Of a stretch of DNA of 64,000 bases, positions 1-8,500 are shown in pieces. A program made the position numbers and the translations under genes. This stretch comes from an uncultured Collinsella sp. Its GTDB lineage: Bacteria > Actinomycetota > Coriobacteriia > Coriobacteriales > Coriobacteriaceae. Location: NCBI GenBank assembly GCA_958412345.1, contig CATYSO010000005.1, positions 59,077-123,076 of the forward strand, read 5' to 3'. Position 1 is the stretch's first letter; each line of letters begins with the position of its first letter. The notes beneath the pieces were generated by a model. It was given only the letters and a program-made list of their open reading frames with translations, was not told the origin of the DNA and ran no database searches.

Positions 1-540
1 GGCGCACCGGCTGCGGCGGCGCCGATGGTTCTTACTGATCTTGAGCGCAAGTCCTTGGCAGGGGAGCGCGAGCTGTTGACGATGCTTACGAGCTACCCCG
101 ACCTGTTCCGCACGTATGCCGACCGCATCTGCTCTATCGAGTGGGTTGACCCTCGTCACGAGTCCATCGCATGGGCCGTGCTGGCAACGCCGCCGGGAAC
201 CGATCCTGCGGCCTGCATGGATGCGGCGCGCTCGGTGTGTCCCGAGGCGGCAACGCTTGTGAGTGCCGGGCGCATCTCGGCGACGAGCAAGCACCCCACC
301 GAGACGAACATCGTGTTTATGCTCGATACGCTCGAGCTCTACACCATCAAGCGCCGCATGCGTGCCGCACAGGCCAAGCTGCGCCAGGACCGTTCGCTCG
401 ATGATGAGGCCCGTCGCGCGCTGACCGTGCAGGCCGCGCAGGATTCGCAGCGTCAACGCGAACTGCAAAAGTCGATCGGCGGCGTGGCGGACCCGTTCCG
501 TTTGATTGGTCTGGAGGCCGCAGGCACCGAACAGGCCTAG
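1..540 (+). CDS. dnaG: DNA primase, C-terminal part (5' end outside window)
   Basis: The frame is open from base 1 and ends at TAG 538-540, so only about the last 179 residues are present. DnaG makes RNA primers at the replication fork. The visible part is an alpha-helical, Arg/Glu/Gln-rich region (LTMLTSYPDLF, later LDTLELYTIKRRMRAAQAKL) that resembles the C-terminal DnaB-helicase-binding domain of primases. The zinc-finger and TOPRIM parts must lie upstream. An Ala/Pro linker opens the fragment. rpoD follows, the common dnaG-rpoD pairing, which supports the call. An ATG at 25 is internal and not a start. Confidence 0.85.
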   Translation, partial: GAPAAAAPMVLTDLERKSLAGERELLTMLTSYPDLFRTYADRICSIEWVDPRHESIAWAVLATPPGTDPAACMDAARSVCPEAATLVSAGRISATSKHPTETNIVFMLDTLELYTIKRRMRAAQAKLRQDRSLDDEARRALTVQAAQDSQRQRELQKSIGGVADPFRLIGLEAAGTEQA

Positions 541-592
541 ATGTTGTGGTCAACCAGCGTATTCTCGCCTATATCCAGTCCTCTTTTTGGGT

Positions 593-604
593 ATAGACGT
601 CTAT
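593..604. promoter_or_regulatory. 12-bp perfect palindrome in the rpoD upstream region
   Basis: ATAGACGTCTAT is a perfect dyad in the dnaG-rpoD gap, 47 bp before the rpoD start. It lies where an rpoD promoter would be expected, so it could be an operator, but no factor can be named and a chance occurrence is possible. Confidence 0.25.
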
Positions 605-650
605 GTGTGTGCTAAAGTATTGAGTCCTGTGGACTATGAAGGGAGAATCT

Positions 651-2000
651 GTGCCAAAAAAGACTGAGAGCACGGGTACTGGGCTGGAATCCTACGTTGC
701 AAAGCTCATGGGCAACGGCTCAAACAGGACTTCGGTAACCGAGGACGAGATTCAGGTCGCCCTGAAGGATATCGATGTTTCTGACGAGCAGCTCACCGCG
801 GTGTATTCCGCGCTGCGCAACAGCGGCATCCAGATTATCTCCGCGAGCGGTAACGACGACGCCCCCATGGACGTCGACGATGACGATAACGATACCGATA
901 CCGACGATTTCGATGACGACGACGAACACGATTCCGGCTCGCTCGACGATCATGAGCTCAAGATGGCCCGTCAGGCCGACGCCGAAATGGGTTCTTCCAA
1001 GAGCAAGAAGAAGCGCACCGTGCGCACGTCCCGTTCACGCTCGCGCGTGCGTGGCATCGATGCCTCCACGGTGATGCTGACCGGCGACCCGGTCCGTATG
1101 TACCTCAAGGAGATCGGTAAGGTCGACCTGCTGACCGCATCCGAAGAGGTCGACCTGGCCATGAAGATCGAGGCCGGTCTTGAGGCCACCGAGAAGCTCG
1201 AGGCTGCCGATGCCGGTGAGCTCGAACTCACGCGTGCCGAGATGCGTCGTCTTACGCGCATTGAGAACGTTGGCCTCGAAGCCAAGCAGGCACTCATCAG
1301 TGCAAACCTGCGTCTGGTCGTCTCCATCGCCAAGCGCTACGTCGGTCGCGGCATGCTGTTCCTGGACCTGATCCAGGAGGGTAACCTCGGCCTGATTCGC
1401 GCCGTCGAGAAGTTCGACTACCAGAAGGGCTTCAAGTTCTCCACGTACGCCACGTGGTGGATCCGTCAGGCCATTACGCGCGCTATCGCCGACCAGGCCC
1501 GTACCATCCGTATTCCCGTGCACATGGTCGAGACCATCAACAAGCTCGTCCGCGTGCAGCGCCAGCTCCTTCAGGACCTGGGTCGCGACCCGACCCCCGA
1601 GGAGATCGGTGCCGAGATGGACATGAGCGCCGACCGCGTCCGCGAGATCCAGAAGATCTCGCAGGAGCCCGTGTCTCTCGAGACCCCCATCGGCGAGGAA
1701 GAGGATTCCCAGCTGGGCGACTTCATCGAGGACTCCCAGGCAATCGTTCCGCCCGATGCCGCCAGCTTCTCCATGCTGCAGGAGCAGCTCACCCAGGTGC
1801 TCGACTCGCTTGCCGATCGTGAGCGCAAGGTTATCGAGCTGCGCTTTGGCCTTGTCGACGGGCATCCCCGTACGCTCGAGGAGGTCGGTCGCGAGTTTGG
1901 CGTCACGCGCGAGCGTATCCGCCAGATCGAGTCCAAGACCTTGGCCAAGCTCCGTCACCCGAGCCGCAGCAGCAAGCTCAAGGACTACATCGAGTCATAA
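651..2000 (+). CDS. rpoD: Primary RNA polymerase sigma factor (sigma-70 family)
   Basis: Directs RNA polymerase to housekeeping promoters. The GTG at 651 is preferred because AAGGGAG (639-645) is a well-spaced ribosome binding site; an in-frame ATG at 636 has none. An N-terminal helical part (region 1.1-like) leads into a very acidic Asp-rich stretch and then a basic Lys/Arg/Ser stretch. The conserved core follows: [11 protein letters not shown] (region 1.2), [12 protein letters not shown] and the [20 protein letters not shown] block (region 2), [13 protein letters not shown] (region 3), and [11 protein letters not shown] with [17 protein letters not shown] (4.2 helix-turn-helix). At 449 residues it has a normal length for an actinobacterial principal sigma factor. 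It is followed by a strong terminator. Confidence 0.96.
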   Translation: MPKKTESTGTGLESYVAKLMGNGSNRTSVTEDEIQVALKDIDVSDEQLTAVYSALRNSGIQIISASGNDDAPMDVDDDDNDTDTDDFDDDDEHDSGSLDDHELKMARQADAEMGSSKSKKKRTVRTSRSRSRVRGIDASTVMLTGDPVRMYLKEIGKVDLLTASEEVDLAMKIEAGLEATEKLEAADAGELELTRAEMRRLTRIENVGLEAKQALISANLRLVVSIAKRYVGRGMLFLDLIQEGNLGLIRAVEKFDYQKGFKFSTYATWWIRQAITRAIADQARTIRIPVHMVETINKLVRVQRQLLQDLGRDPTPEEIGAEMDMSADRVREIQKISQEPVSLETPIGEEEDSQLGDFIEDSQAIVPPDAASFSMLQEQLTQVLDSLADRERKVIELRFGLVDGHPRTLEEVGREFGVTRERIRQIESKTLAKLRHPSRSSKLKDYIES

Positions 2001-2013
2001 CCTCGCAAGCAAG

Positions 2014-2050
2014 AAGCGCCCTCAAGCACATCCGCTTGGGGGCGCTTTCA
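2014..2050 (+). terminator. Rho-independent terminator of rpoD
   Basis: AAGCGCCC...GGGCGCTTT stem starting 14 bp after the rpoD stop, with a short T-rich tail. A large palindromic repeat starts immediately behind it. Confidence 0.8.
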
Positions 2051-2052
2051 TG

Positions 2053-2108
2053 TAGTCATTGGGGACGTTCTTGAATGACTAGTCGTTTAAGAACGTCCCC
2101 AATGACTA
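2053..2108. repeat. Solo REP/BIME-like palindrome matching the ends of the RAYT element
   Basis: Two perfect 20-bp arms, TAGTCATTGGGGACGTTCTT at 2053-2072 and its reverse complement at 2089-2108, flank a 16-bp centre that contains ACTAGT. The arms are identical to the ends of the RAYT element at 22375-23428, and the centre resembles that element's subterminal repeats. This looks like a non-autonomous 56-bp derivative of that element. It sits directly after the rpoD terminator. Confidence 0.85.
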
Positions 2109-2134
2109 GGTCGGAAAAATTCTCAAAAAAGTTC

Positions 2135-2162
2135 TTGCCCTGAGCTGATTCGTCCGTATAAT
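2135..2162 (+). promoter_or_regulatory. Promoter of the tRNA-Asn pair
   Basis: A TTGCCC -35 box (2135-2140), a 16-bp spacer and a perfect TATAAT -10 box (2157-2162) stand about 30 bp before the first tRNA. This is the expected architecture for a strong stable-RNA promoter. Confidence 0.8.
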
Positions 2163-2192
2163 AAACTTCGTTGCTTGAGAGCACGCACCTAT

Positions 2193-2267
2193 TCCTCGGT
2201 AGCTCAATGGTAGAGCACGCGGCTGTTAACCGCGCTGTTGTAGGTTCGAGTCCTACCCGGGGAGCCA
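2193..2267 (+). tRNA. tRNA-Asn(GTT)
   Basis: A 75-nt cloverleaf with encoded CCA. The acceptor TCCTCGG pairs with CCGGGGA (one wobble), the anticodon stem CGCGG/CCGCG carries the loop CTGTTAA with anticodon GTT at 2225-2227, and the T-arm contains GGTTCGAGTCC. It is identical in sequence to the copy at 2302. Confidence 0.97.
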
Positions 2268-2301
2268 GAATTTCTCAGCCCATTCCGCTGGGCTTTTAAA
2301 T

Positions 2302-2376
2302 TCCTCGGTAGCTCAATGGTAGAGCACGCGGCTGTTAACCGCGCTGTTGTAGGTTCGAGTCCTACCCGGGGAGCCA
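2302..2376 (+). tRNA. tRNA-Asn(GTT), second identical copy
   Basis: The 75-nt sequence, including CCA, is identical to the tRNA at 2193-2267. The spacer between them is 34 nt and contains a short AGCCCA...TGGGCT hairpin with T residues, perhaps a processing stem or weak terminator. The pair is probably co-transcribed from the promoter at 2135. Confidence 0.97.
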
Positions 2377-2382
2377 GGTTGT

Positions 2383-2414
2383 AAAACCCGTCGCTTATGC
2401 GGCGGGTTTTTTTA
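2383..2414 (+). terminator. Terminator of the tRNA-Asn operon
   Basis: AAACCCGTCGC pairs with GCGGCGGGTTT (one G-T wobble) and is followed by a seven-T run, seven bases after the second tRNA. Bases 2415-2570 beyond it hold no gene that I can see. TAGAAT near 2509-2514 is a possible -10 box for the next gene. Confidence 0.85.
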
Positions 2415-2570
2415 TACCGCGACCACTTGACTCGAACGTTGCCATATCAACATTTCGTGTCGAGGATGTAATCCCGCGACCCACCACCTCAACATGGCGC
2501 GGTCGTTGTAGAATATTGCAATGATTGCTCCCACGACATGGTGCCGCGAGCACCAGATAAGGAGATTCTT

Positions 2571-2927
2571 GTGTCTGAGACCATTAACGGCAGCCTGAGC
2601 GTCTCGAACGACGTTATTGCCGATATTGCCGGTTATGCCGCGATGACGTGCTATGGCGTTGTCGGTATGGCTGAGCAGCTCCAAGGCGCCGAGAGCGTGC
2701 GCCTGCTTGCCGGTCAGCGCCTCCGCAAGGGCGTGCTTGTCTCCGCCGACGAGAACGGCCTTACGGTCGATCTTCACGTCGTGCTCGAGAACGGCGTCAA
2801 CATGAAGTCCGTCTGCCACAATCTTTCGAGCTCCGTTGCCTTCACCCTGCAGGAGATCGCCCAGATCGATCCCGCCAGCCTTAAGATCGGCATCCATATC
2901 GACGCGCTCAAGAGCCGTCTGAACTAG
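2571..2927 (+). CDS. Asp23/Gls24 (YloU) family protein
   Basis: A small (118 aa) cytosolic or envelope-associated protein of the Asp23/YloU family. The GTG at 2571 is chosen because AAGGAG sits 6-11 bp before it; the upstream in-frame ATG at 2538 has no binding site. The recognisable features are a start-proximal GSLSVSNDVIADIAGYAAM and a hydrophobic beta core (LTVDLHVVLENGVNM), ending in the family's typical IGIHIDALK strand. It immediately precedes fakA, as yloU precedes yloV in Bacillus. The family's function is not well defined; alkaline-shock or envelope-stress links exist for some members. A second family member is at 49742. Confidence 0.88.
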   Translation: MSETINGSLSVSNDVIADIAGYAAMTCYGVVGMAEQLQGAESVRLLAGQRLRKGVLVSADENGLTVDLHVVLENGVNMKSVCHNLSSSVAFTLQEIAQIDPASLKIGIHIDALKSRLN

Positions 2928-2954
2928 CATCCGAAAACGGAGATTCAAATACCC

Positions 2955-4616
2955 ATGATTGCAAAGACCATTCGCACCTGTTTTCCGATCGCTGCGGCTG
3001 CCGTTTCCGACAAGGCCGAGGAGATCAATAAGCTCAACGTCTTCCCCGTGCCCGACGGTGACACCGGCACCAACATGTCTCTCACGCTCGCCTCGGTGAC
3101 CAAGGAGCTTTCTGCCCTTCCCGCCGACGCCGACATGGAGGCCATCGCCGGCGCCATCACCCACGGCTCCCTGATGGGCGCCCGCGGCAACTCCGGTGTC
3201 ATCACCTCGCAGATCCTGCGCGGTGTGGCCGAGGGCCTTGTCTCCGCCGATGAGCCCATTACGTCCGCCAACATCGCCTATGCGTTCCGCCGAGCCGTCA
3301 AGGTCGCCTTCCAGGCCGTCCGCAAGCCCATCGAGGGCACGATCCTCACGGTGCTGCGCGATGTCTCGACCAAGGCCGACGAGTGCGAGAAGAAGAAGTT
3401 CTCGGCCGAGGACGCGCTCGACGCTATCGTCGTCGAGGCCTACCAGTCCGTCGCCCGCACGCCCGACCTGCTGCCCGTTCTGAAGGAGAACGGCGTGGTC
3501 GACTCCGGCGCCTTTGGCTTTGCCATCTTCCTGGAGAACTTTGTTGCCGCTGCGCTTGGCCGCAGCACCGTGGTCGAGGATTTCTCCGCTACGTTTGACT
3601 CCGCCGGCTCCGCCCGCGATGCGGCTCTCGGCCGCGTGGAGATTGAGGCCAACGACGACTGGGAGGGCTCGGAGTTCCGCTACTGCAACGAGTTCCTCTT
3701 TAAGGCCGACGCCCCGTTTGACGAGGACGAGTGCCTGAAGTTCCTGGGTTCCATGGGCGACTGCGAGCTGCTCGTGGGTGCCTATCCCGACTACAAGATC
3801 CACGTGCACTCCAACACCCCCAACCTGGTGCTCGAGCACATGCTGCAGCTTGGCCAGATTTACGAGGTCTTTATCCATAACATGGAGATGGAGGCCCACG
3901 ACCGCACCGCTAAGATCCACGAGGATCAGGAGAAGGCCGCCGAGCCTGCCAAGGCGCTGGGCTTTGTCGCCGTTGCTGCCGGCTCCGGCGAGGCCGACAT
4001 TCTCAAGTCCCTCGGTGTCGATGTGATCGTTTCGGGCGGCCAGACCATGAACCCTTCGACCGCCGACCTGCTGGGCGCCGTGGACCAGGTCAACGCGACC
4101 TCTGTCATCATCCTGCCCAACAACGGCAACATCCGCATGGCTGCCGAGGCCGCTGCCTCCGCCTGCACCGATAAGAAGGTCGCCATCGTTCCCACCAAGA
4201 CCGTTCCGCAGGCCTTCTCCGCGCTGTTCGCGGTCCTGCCCGATTCCGAGCTCGAGGATGCTTTGGCCGCTATGGTCGACGCCATCAGCGAGGTTCGCGA
4301 TGGCGAGGTCACCCGTGCCGTGCGCGATTCCAGTGCTTCCGATGGCTCGCCGATTCACTCCGGCGACGTCATGGGCATTATCGCCGGCTCCATCGACGTT
4401 GTCGGCTCCGATGTGAAGCAGGTTACGCTTGACTGCATCAACCGTATGCAGGAGGAAGAGGAGGGCGACGCGCTGACGATTCTGGCCGGCGAGGAGCTGT
4501 CCGACGAGGCCTTCCAGGAGATCGTCGACGCCATCGAGGAGGCTCAGCCCGATCTGGAGATTGACGCCCATCGTGGCGAGCAGCCGCTCTACCCAGTGAT
4601 CTTCTCGATCGAGTAG
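2955..4616 (+). CDS. fakA: Fatty acid kinase catalytic subunit (DAK2/DegV-type, YloV)
   Basis: FakA phosphorylates fatty acids held by a FakB binding protein to make acyl-phosphate for phospholipid synthesis. The N-terminal DhaL-like domain carries NVFPVPDGDTGTNM near residues 28-41, the Asp-rich Mg/ATP site, and GARGNSGVI near 76-84, the nucleotide-binding loop. The middle and C-terminal thirds (VSGGQTMNPSTADLL, ILPNNGNI) match the YloV family. The length of 553 aa is normal. No fakB gene is in this window. plsX and acpP, which act on the same acyl-phosphate pool, lie 5 kb downstream. Confidence 0.92.
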   Translation: MIAKTIRTCFPIAAAAVSDKAEEINKLNVFPVPDGDTGTNMSLTLASVTKELSALPADADMEAIAGAITHGSLMGARGNSGVITSQILRGVAEGLVSADEPITSANIAYAFRRAVKVAFQAVRKPIEGTILTVLRDVSTKADECEKKKFSAEDALDAIVVEAYQSVARTPDLLPVLKENGVVDSGAFGFAIFLENFVAAALGRSTVVEDFSATFDSAGSARDAALGRVEIEANDDWEGSEFRYCNEFLFKADAPFDEDECLKFLGSMGDCELLVGAYPDYKIHVHSNTPNLVLEHMLQLGQIYEVFIHNMEMEAHDRTAKIHEDQEKAAEPAKALGFVAVAAGSGEADILKSLGVDVIVSGGQTMNPSTADLLGAVDQVNATSVIILPNNGNIRMAAEAAASACTDKKVAIVPTKTVPQAFSALFAVLPDSELEDALAAMVDAISEVRDGEVTRAVRDSSASDGSPIHSGDVMGIIAGSIDVVGSDVKQVTLDCINRMQEEEEGDALTILAGEELSDEAFQEIVDAIEEAQPDLEIDAHRGEQPLYPVIFSIE

Positions 4617-4625
4617 GCTCTGCCC

Positions 4626-6803
4626 ATGTCCGAGCTGTGCTCCGTGCCGCGCGTCTCGGAGCGCTTTGCCCAGAGCAATGCGCTCGACGAGGATATCGCG
4701 CGACTCAAATATGTTTCGGGTAAACGTGAGGAGGCCCTTCGCCGTCTGGGAATTCGGACGGTGGGGGACCTCCTTCTCCATATCCCTCATCGGTACCTGG
4801 ACTTCACCCGCTCCTGGTCTATCGAGATGGCGCCCATCGGTACTGTGTGCACGATTATCGCCACGGTCGATCGCATCGTGCAAAAGCAGCCCCGTCCGCG
4901 TATGCAGGTGACCGAGGTCTCGCTTGTGGACGAGACGGGCGTGCTGCAGGTCGCCTTTTTCCGTCAGCCTTGGATTGCCCAGCAGCTCAAGCAGGGCGAC
5001 CGCCTGGCCGTGATGGGCAAGGTCGAGTTTGCCTACGGCTTTAAGCAGATGGCCTCGCCTCACTTCGAGAAGCTCGAGGAGGGTCGTGCTTCCGGCACTA
5101 TCCTGCCGGTCCACTACGTAAGCGACGGCGTGAGCCAGGCGTGGATGCGCCGTATCGTAAGCGGCGCGCTCGAGGTTGTCGGCAACTCCTTCGATCCTAT
5201 TCCCGCGCCGCTGCGCGTTAAGCGCCGCTTGATGAGCAGTGCCCGTGCGCTTCGATCGATTCACTTTCCCTCGAGCATGGCTGAGCGCGATATCGCGCGC
5301 GCACGGCTTGCCTACGAGGAGTGCCTCTACCTGCAGTTGGCGCTGCGTCTGCGCAACGACGGCGGTTTGGTTGAGGTGGTTCCCAACGCGCATGCCGCGG
5401 GCGAGCATCTGGCCGCACTCAGGCAGGCACTCCCGTTCTCACTGAGTGACGAGCAGGAGGCTGCATTCCAGGACATCCTGCATGACATGTGCGATGGCGA
5501 GCGCGTGATGAACCGTCTGCTGCTGGGCGACGTCGGCACCGGTAAGACCGCTGTTGCCGCCTGCGCGCTGGCCGTGGCTGCCGATAGCGGCACCCAAGCC
5601 TGCGTCATGGCGCCTACGGGCGTGTTGGCACGTCAATATGCCGACAAGACTGGCCCCTTGCTCTCCCAGGCTGGTATGACGTGGGCACTGCTGACGGGAG
5701 CCACCCCGGCGGCCGAGCGCGAGCGCATCCATGCACAGCTGGAATCGGGAGAGCTCGACGTGCTCTTTGGTACGCACGCGGTCCTTTCGGACGACGTGAC
5801 TTTCAATCATCTGTCGCTCGTCGTCATCGACGAGCAGCACCGCTTTGGCGTGGGCCAGCGCAATGCACTGCGCGCCAAGGGGCCGGGGGCGGACCTGCTC
5901 GTTATGACGGCGACGCCCATCCCGCGCACGTTGGCGCTTTCGGTCTACGGCGACCTGGATACGAGCATCATCCGCCATCGTCCCGTTCCGGGTGCCGGCG
6001 TGACGACGCGCGTTCTCACCGAGTCGAGTCGTGACTTGGCCTATGGCGCCATCCGCGAGGCGCATGCCCAGGGTCAGCAGGCCTATGTGATCTGCCCGCT
6101 CGTGGAGCCGAGCGATTCGGCCGATGAGCTCGAGGACGTACCCGGCATCGCGCGCGACGATGAGGGCCGCGTGACCGTGCCCGTGCCGCTGCATGACACG
6201 GCGACCGAGCTCGAACGCCTGCGCCTGGCGCTGCCGGGACTTACCATCGAGCGCCTCCATGGCCGTATGCCGGCGGGGGAAAAGGACCGGGTCATCGATG
6301 CCTTCAAACGAGGCGAGATCGATGTGCTCGTCTCGACCACGGTGGTCGAGGTGGGCGTCGATGTGCCCAACGCCACCGTCATGGTCATCGAGAACGGCGA
6401 GCGCTTTGGCTTGGCGGCCTTGCACCAGCTGCGCGGCCGCGTGGGTCGTGGAAGCGTGTCGGGCACATGCCTGGTCATGACCCACTCAAAGGGCAATGGC
6501 GGCGCATCGGCGGCGCAAGACCGCCTCCAGTCGCTCGAAAAGACCGCAGACGGCTTTACGCTCGCGCAGATGGACCTGCGCCTGCGTCATGAGGGTGAGA
6601 TTCTGGGTTACCGTCAGCATGGCGGCGTGACCTTGCGCTTTGTCGATCTCGATGCCGATGAGGAGCTTATCGAGTGGGCCCATTTGGACGCAGTCGAGCT
6701 CTTGCGGTATGCTTGCACCCTTGACTCCGTGGTGACGCGCCCTCTGCGCGATGCAGTCGCCACGCGGTATCGACACATCTTTAAGGAGGTCAGCGGAGGA
6801 TGA
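4626..6803 (+). CDS. recG: ATP-dependent DNA helicase RecG
   Basis: A branch-migrating helicase that remodels stalled forks and Holliday junctions. An N-terminal wedge/OB domain (about residues 60-160, with the RYLDFTR and VSLVDETG blocks) precedes two RecA-like domains: Walker A GDVGTGKTA, the DEQH Walker B variant in VIDEQHRFGVGQR, motif III TATPIPRTLAL, and motif VI HQLRGRVGRG. The length of 725 aa is typical. It starts 10 bp after fakA and overlaps rsmD by 4 bp, so it is translationally coupled. Confidence 0.96.
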   Translation: MSELCSVPRVSERFAQSNALDEDIARLKYVSGKREEALRRLGIRTVGDLLLHIPHRYLDFTRSWSIEMAPIGTVCTIIATVDRIVQKQPRPRMQVTEVSLVDETGVLQVAFFRQPWIAQQLKQGDRLAVMGKVEFAYGFKQMASPHFEKLEEGRASGTILPVHYVSDGVSQAWMRRIVSGALEVVGNSFDPIPAPLRVKRRLMSSARALRSIHFPSSMAERDIARARLAYEECLYLQLALRLRNDGGLVEVVPNAHAAGEHLAALRQALPFSLSDEQEAAFQDILHDMCDGERVMNRLLLGDVGTGKTAVAACALAVAADSGTQACVMAPTGVLARQYADKTGPLLSQAGMTWALLTGATPAAERERIHAQLESGELDVLFGTHAVLSDDVTFNHLSLVVIDEQHRFGVGQRNALRAKGPGADLLVMTATPIPRTLALSVYGDLDTSIIRHRPVPGAGVTTRVLTESSRDLAYGAIREAHAQGQQAYVICPLVEPSDSADELEDVPGIARDDEGRVTVPVPLHDTATELERLRLALPGLTIERLHGRMPAGEKDRVIDAFKRGEIDVLVSTTVVEVGVDVPNATVMVIENGERFGLAALHQLRGRVGRGSVSGTCLVMTHSKGNGGASAAQDRLQSLEKTADGFTLAQMDLRLRHEGEILGYRQHGGVTLRFVDLDADEELIEWAHLDAVELLRYACTLDSVVTRPLRDAVATRYRHIFKEVSGG

Positions 6804-7444
6804 GAATCATCGGCGGCGAATGGCGCGGTCGCAAGATCGAGGAGCCCCGTGGTCGCGATGTCACCCGCCCCACGACCGATCGCGTGCGCGAGGCGTGCGC
6901 ATCAATGGTCATGTCGGCATTCGACTTCGATCTGGACGAGGTTCGCGTGCTGGATGCTTTTGGCGGCTCCGGTGCATTAGGCATCGAGATGCTCTCGCGT
7001 GGCGCCCGCTCGCTTACGACGTTTGAGATCGATCGAAATGCCGCGCGGCTCATTACCAAGAATATCGAGTCGCTTTGCCGTGACCGTGCACGTTGGCGTG
7101 TGGTGACGGGCGATATGCTGGCAAGCGCCTCGCACGGTCGTGTTCCGGGCGGCCCCTTCGACTTGGTCCTGCTCGATCCGCCGTATGCCTTTGGTGCCGA
7201 GCCGGTTCAGGAACTGCTGCAGAACCTTGCCCAGCGGGGCCTGCTGGCCCCTGGCGCGTACGCCCTGTTTGAGCATGCCGCCGCCGACGCGGGCGCGCAT
7301 CCGGCCGGCTTTGAGACCGTGCGCGAGAAGCGCTACGGCATCACCTCGGTCGATCTGCTGCGTTGGGTCGGCGATAGCAAGGACGACAGCACCGATGCTA
7401 ACGATAACGACGAGGCAGTATCCCCGGAGGACGCCCATGAGTGA
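6800..7444 (+). CDS. rsmD: 16S rRNA (guanine966-N2)-methyltransferase
   Basis: An SAM-dependent methyltransferase acting on G966 of 16S rRNA during 30S assembly. It opens with MRIIGGEWRGRKIE, the family signature, followed by the SAM loop VLDAFGGSGALGIEMLSRGA and the catalytic DPPY in LVLLDPPYAFG. The start ATG overlaps the recG stop (ATGA) and has GGAGG just upstream. At 214 aa it is slightly longer than usual because of an Asp-rich C-terminal tail. The 3' end overlaps coaD, the usual rsmD-coaD pair. Confidence 0.94.
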   Translation: MRIIGGEWRGRKIEEPRGRDVTRPTTDRVREACASMVMSAFDFDLDEVRVLDAFGGSGALGIEMLSRGARSLTTFEIDRNAARLITKNIESLCRDRARWRVVTGDMLASASHGRVPGGPFDLVLLDPPYAFGAEPVQELLQNLAQRGLLAPGAYALFEHAAADAGAHPAGFETVREKRYGITSVDLLRWVGDSKDDSTDANDNDEAVSPEDAHE

Positions 7445-7934
7445 CACCATCAACCGCGTAATCGTCCCGGGAACCTTCGACCCCATCACCTTTGGCCACA
7501 TCGACGTCATCCGCCGCGCGCGTCGTATCTTTCCCAGCGTGATCGTGGCTGTCGCCGAGTCGCAGGGCAAAAACGGCGTGGGTACCACCTTTATGCTCGA
7601 CGAGCGCGTGGCGCTGGCCCGCGAGGCACTGGGCGATATCGAAGGCGTCGAGGTCCTGCCCTTTACCGGCCTGTTGGTCGACTTCGCACGCGAGCAGGGC
7701 GCCGGTGCCGTGGTCAAGGGTCTGCGTGCCATGACCGACTTTGAGTATGAGCTTCAGCAGGCCGACCTCAACTACCGCCTGGACAACGAGCTGGAGTCCA
7801 TCTTTGTCATGAGTGCGCCGCAGTACGGATACATCTCGAGCTCGGTGGTCCGACAGATTGCCTCGCTTGGCAGCGACGTGTCGACGTTTGTGCCGCCCAA
7901 CGTGGTCGAAGCGCTCAAACATCGCTTTTCGTGA
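7437..7934 (+). CDS. coaD: Phosphopantetheine adenylyltransferase
   Basis: The penultimate CoA step: 4'-phosphopantetheine plus ATP gives dephospho-CoA. GTFDPITFGHIDVI near the N-terminus has the nucleotidyltransferase TxGH motif, and YGYISSSVVRQIASLG near the C-terminus contains the ISSS-xx-R signature. The length of 165 aa is normal. The ATG at 7437 is used because the product then begins exactly at the family's N-terminus and GGAGG (7426-7430) precedes it. It overlaps rsmD by 8 bp. Confidence 0.96.
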   Translation: MSDTINRVIVPGTFDPITFGHIDVIRRARRIFPSVIVAVAESQGKNGVGTTFMLDERVALAREALGDIEGVEVLPFTGLLVDFAREQGAGAVVKGLRAMTDFEYELQQADLNYRLDNELESIFVMSAPQYGYISSSVVRQIASLGSDVSTFVPPNVVEALKHRFS

Positions 7935-8002
7935 CGTTTTTTATTGCCTGGTGGCATGTGGTAAACTAGCACGATGATATGTTACCTATGAAAGGAGACC
8001 GG

Positions 8003-8500
8003 ATGCCGGGCGAGAATTTTCCTGGCGATAGGATCGTCAGCTTGGTCGATGAGCTCGAAGGGCTGATCGAGGAAGCCAAGCCGCCTTTCGGCAAGAACGC
8101 TCAGTTCAAGGTCATCGACGCCGACGTGTTCTTCAACATTCTCGACGAGATCCGCATGAGCTATCCCGAGGAGTGGCAGAAGTCCCGCCGTATCCTTAAG
8201 GAGCGCGAGGAGCTTATGGCTTCCGCCGCCGCTCAGGCCGATTCCATCATCGCCGACGCTCAGCAGCAGGCCCTCACCATTGCCGGTGAGCAGGAGATCG
8301 TCCGCTTAGCACAGCAGCAGGCCGACGACATCCGCGATCGTGCCCAGCAGTACGAGCGCGAGACGCGTTATGCTGCCGAGGACTACGCAGAGCAGGTCTT
8401 TACGCACCTGGAGGAGAACCTCAAGAGCCTGACCGGCACCGTTACCCGTTGCCGTCAGCAGCTCAACGAGGGTGCCGCCCAACAGAATGGTCAGTGGTAA
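8003..8500 (+). CDS. Coiled-coil protein of unknown function (DivIVA- or ATP-synthase-b-like appearance)
   Basis: 165 aa beginning at ATG 8003 behind AAAGGAGA. An N-terminal segment (VSLVDELEGLIEEAKPPFGKNAQFKVIDADVF, split here as a family-like cap) leads into a long Ala/Gln/Glu/Arg helix with heptad spacing (about residues 50-150), ending in a Gln-rich tail. There is no signal peptide or membrane segment. Similar genes beside coaD and yceD-rpmF in Coriobacteria are often named after ATP synthase subunit b because of the helix alone; I do not support that function. TAAACT at 7962-7967, preceded by TGG, could be an extended -10 box. The stop codon overlaps the yceD start. Confidence 0.7.
   Translation: MPGENFPGDRIVSLVDELEGLIEEAKPPFGKNAQFKVIDADVFFNILDEIRMSYPEEWQKSRRILKEREELMASAAAQADSIIADAQQQALTIAGEQEIVRLAQQQADDIRDRAQQYERETRYAAEDYAEQVFTHLEENLKSLTGTVTRCRQQLNEGAAQQNGQW

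Noticed and set aside
2193..2376. tRNA-Asn pair as an integration hot spot
   Set aside because: No integrase, no attachment-site duplication and no foreign genes adjoin the tRNAs.
2412..5408. Very long open frame (about 1000 codons) on the minus strand opposite yloU, fakA and recG
   Set aside because: It is the antisense shadow of three well-identified genes and arises from strong GC codon bias; its translation is low-complexity Leu/Gly/His-rich with no family motif.
7979..8500. ATP synthase subunit b
   Set aside because: There is no membrane segment and no atp genes nearby; only the generic helical pattern is shared.
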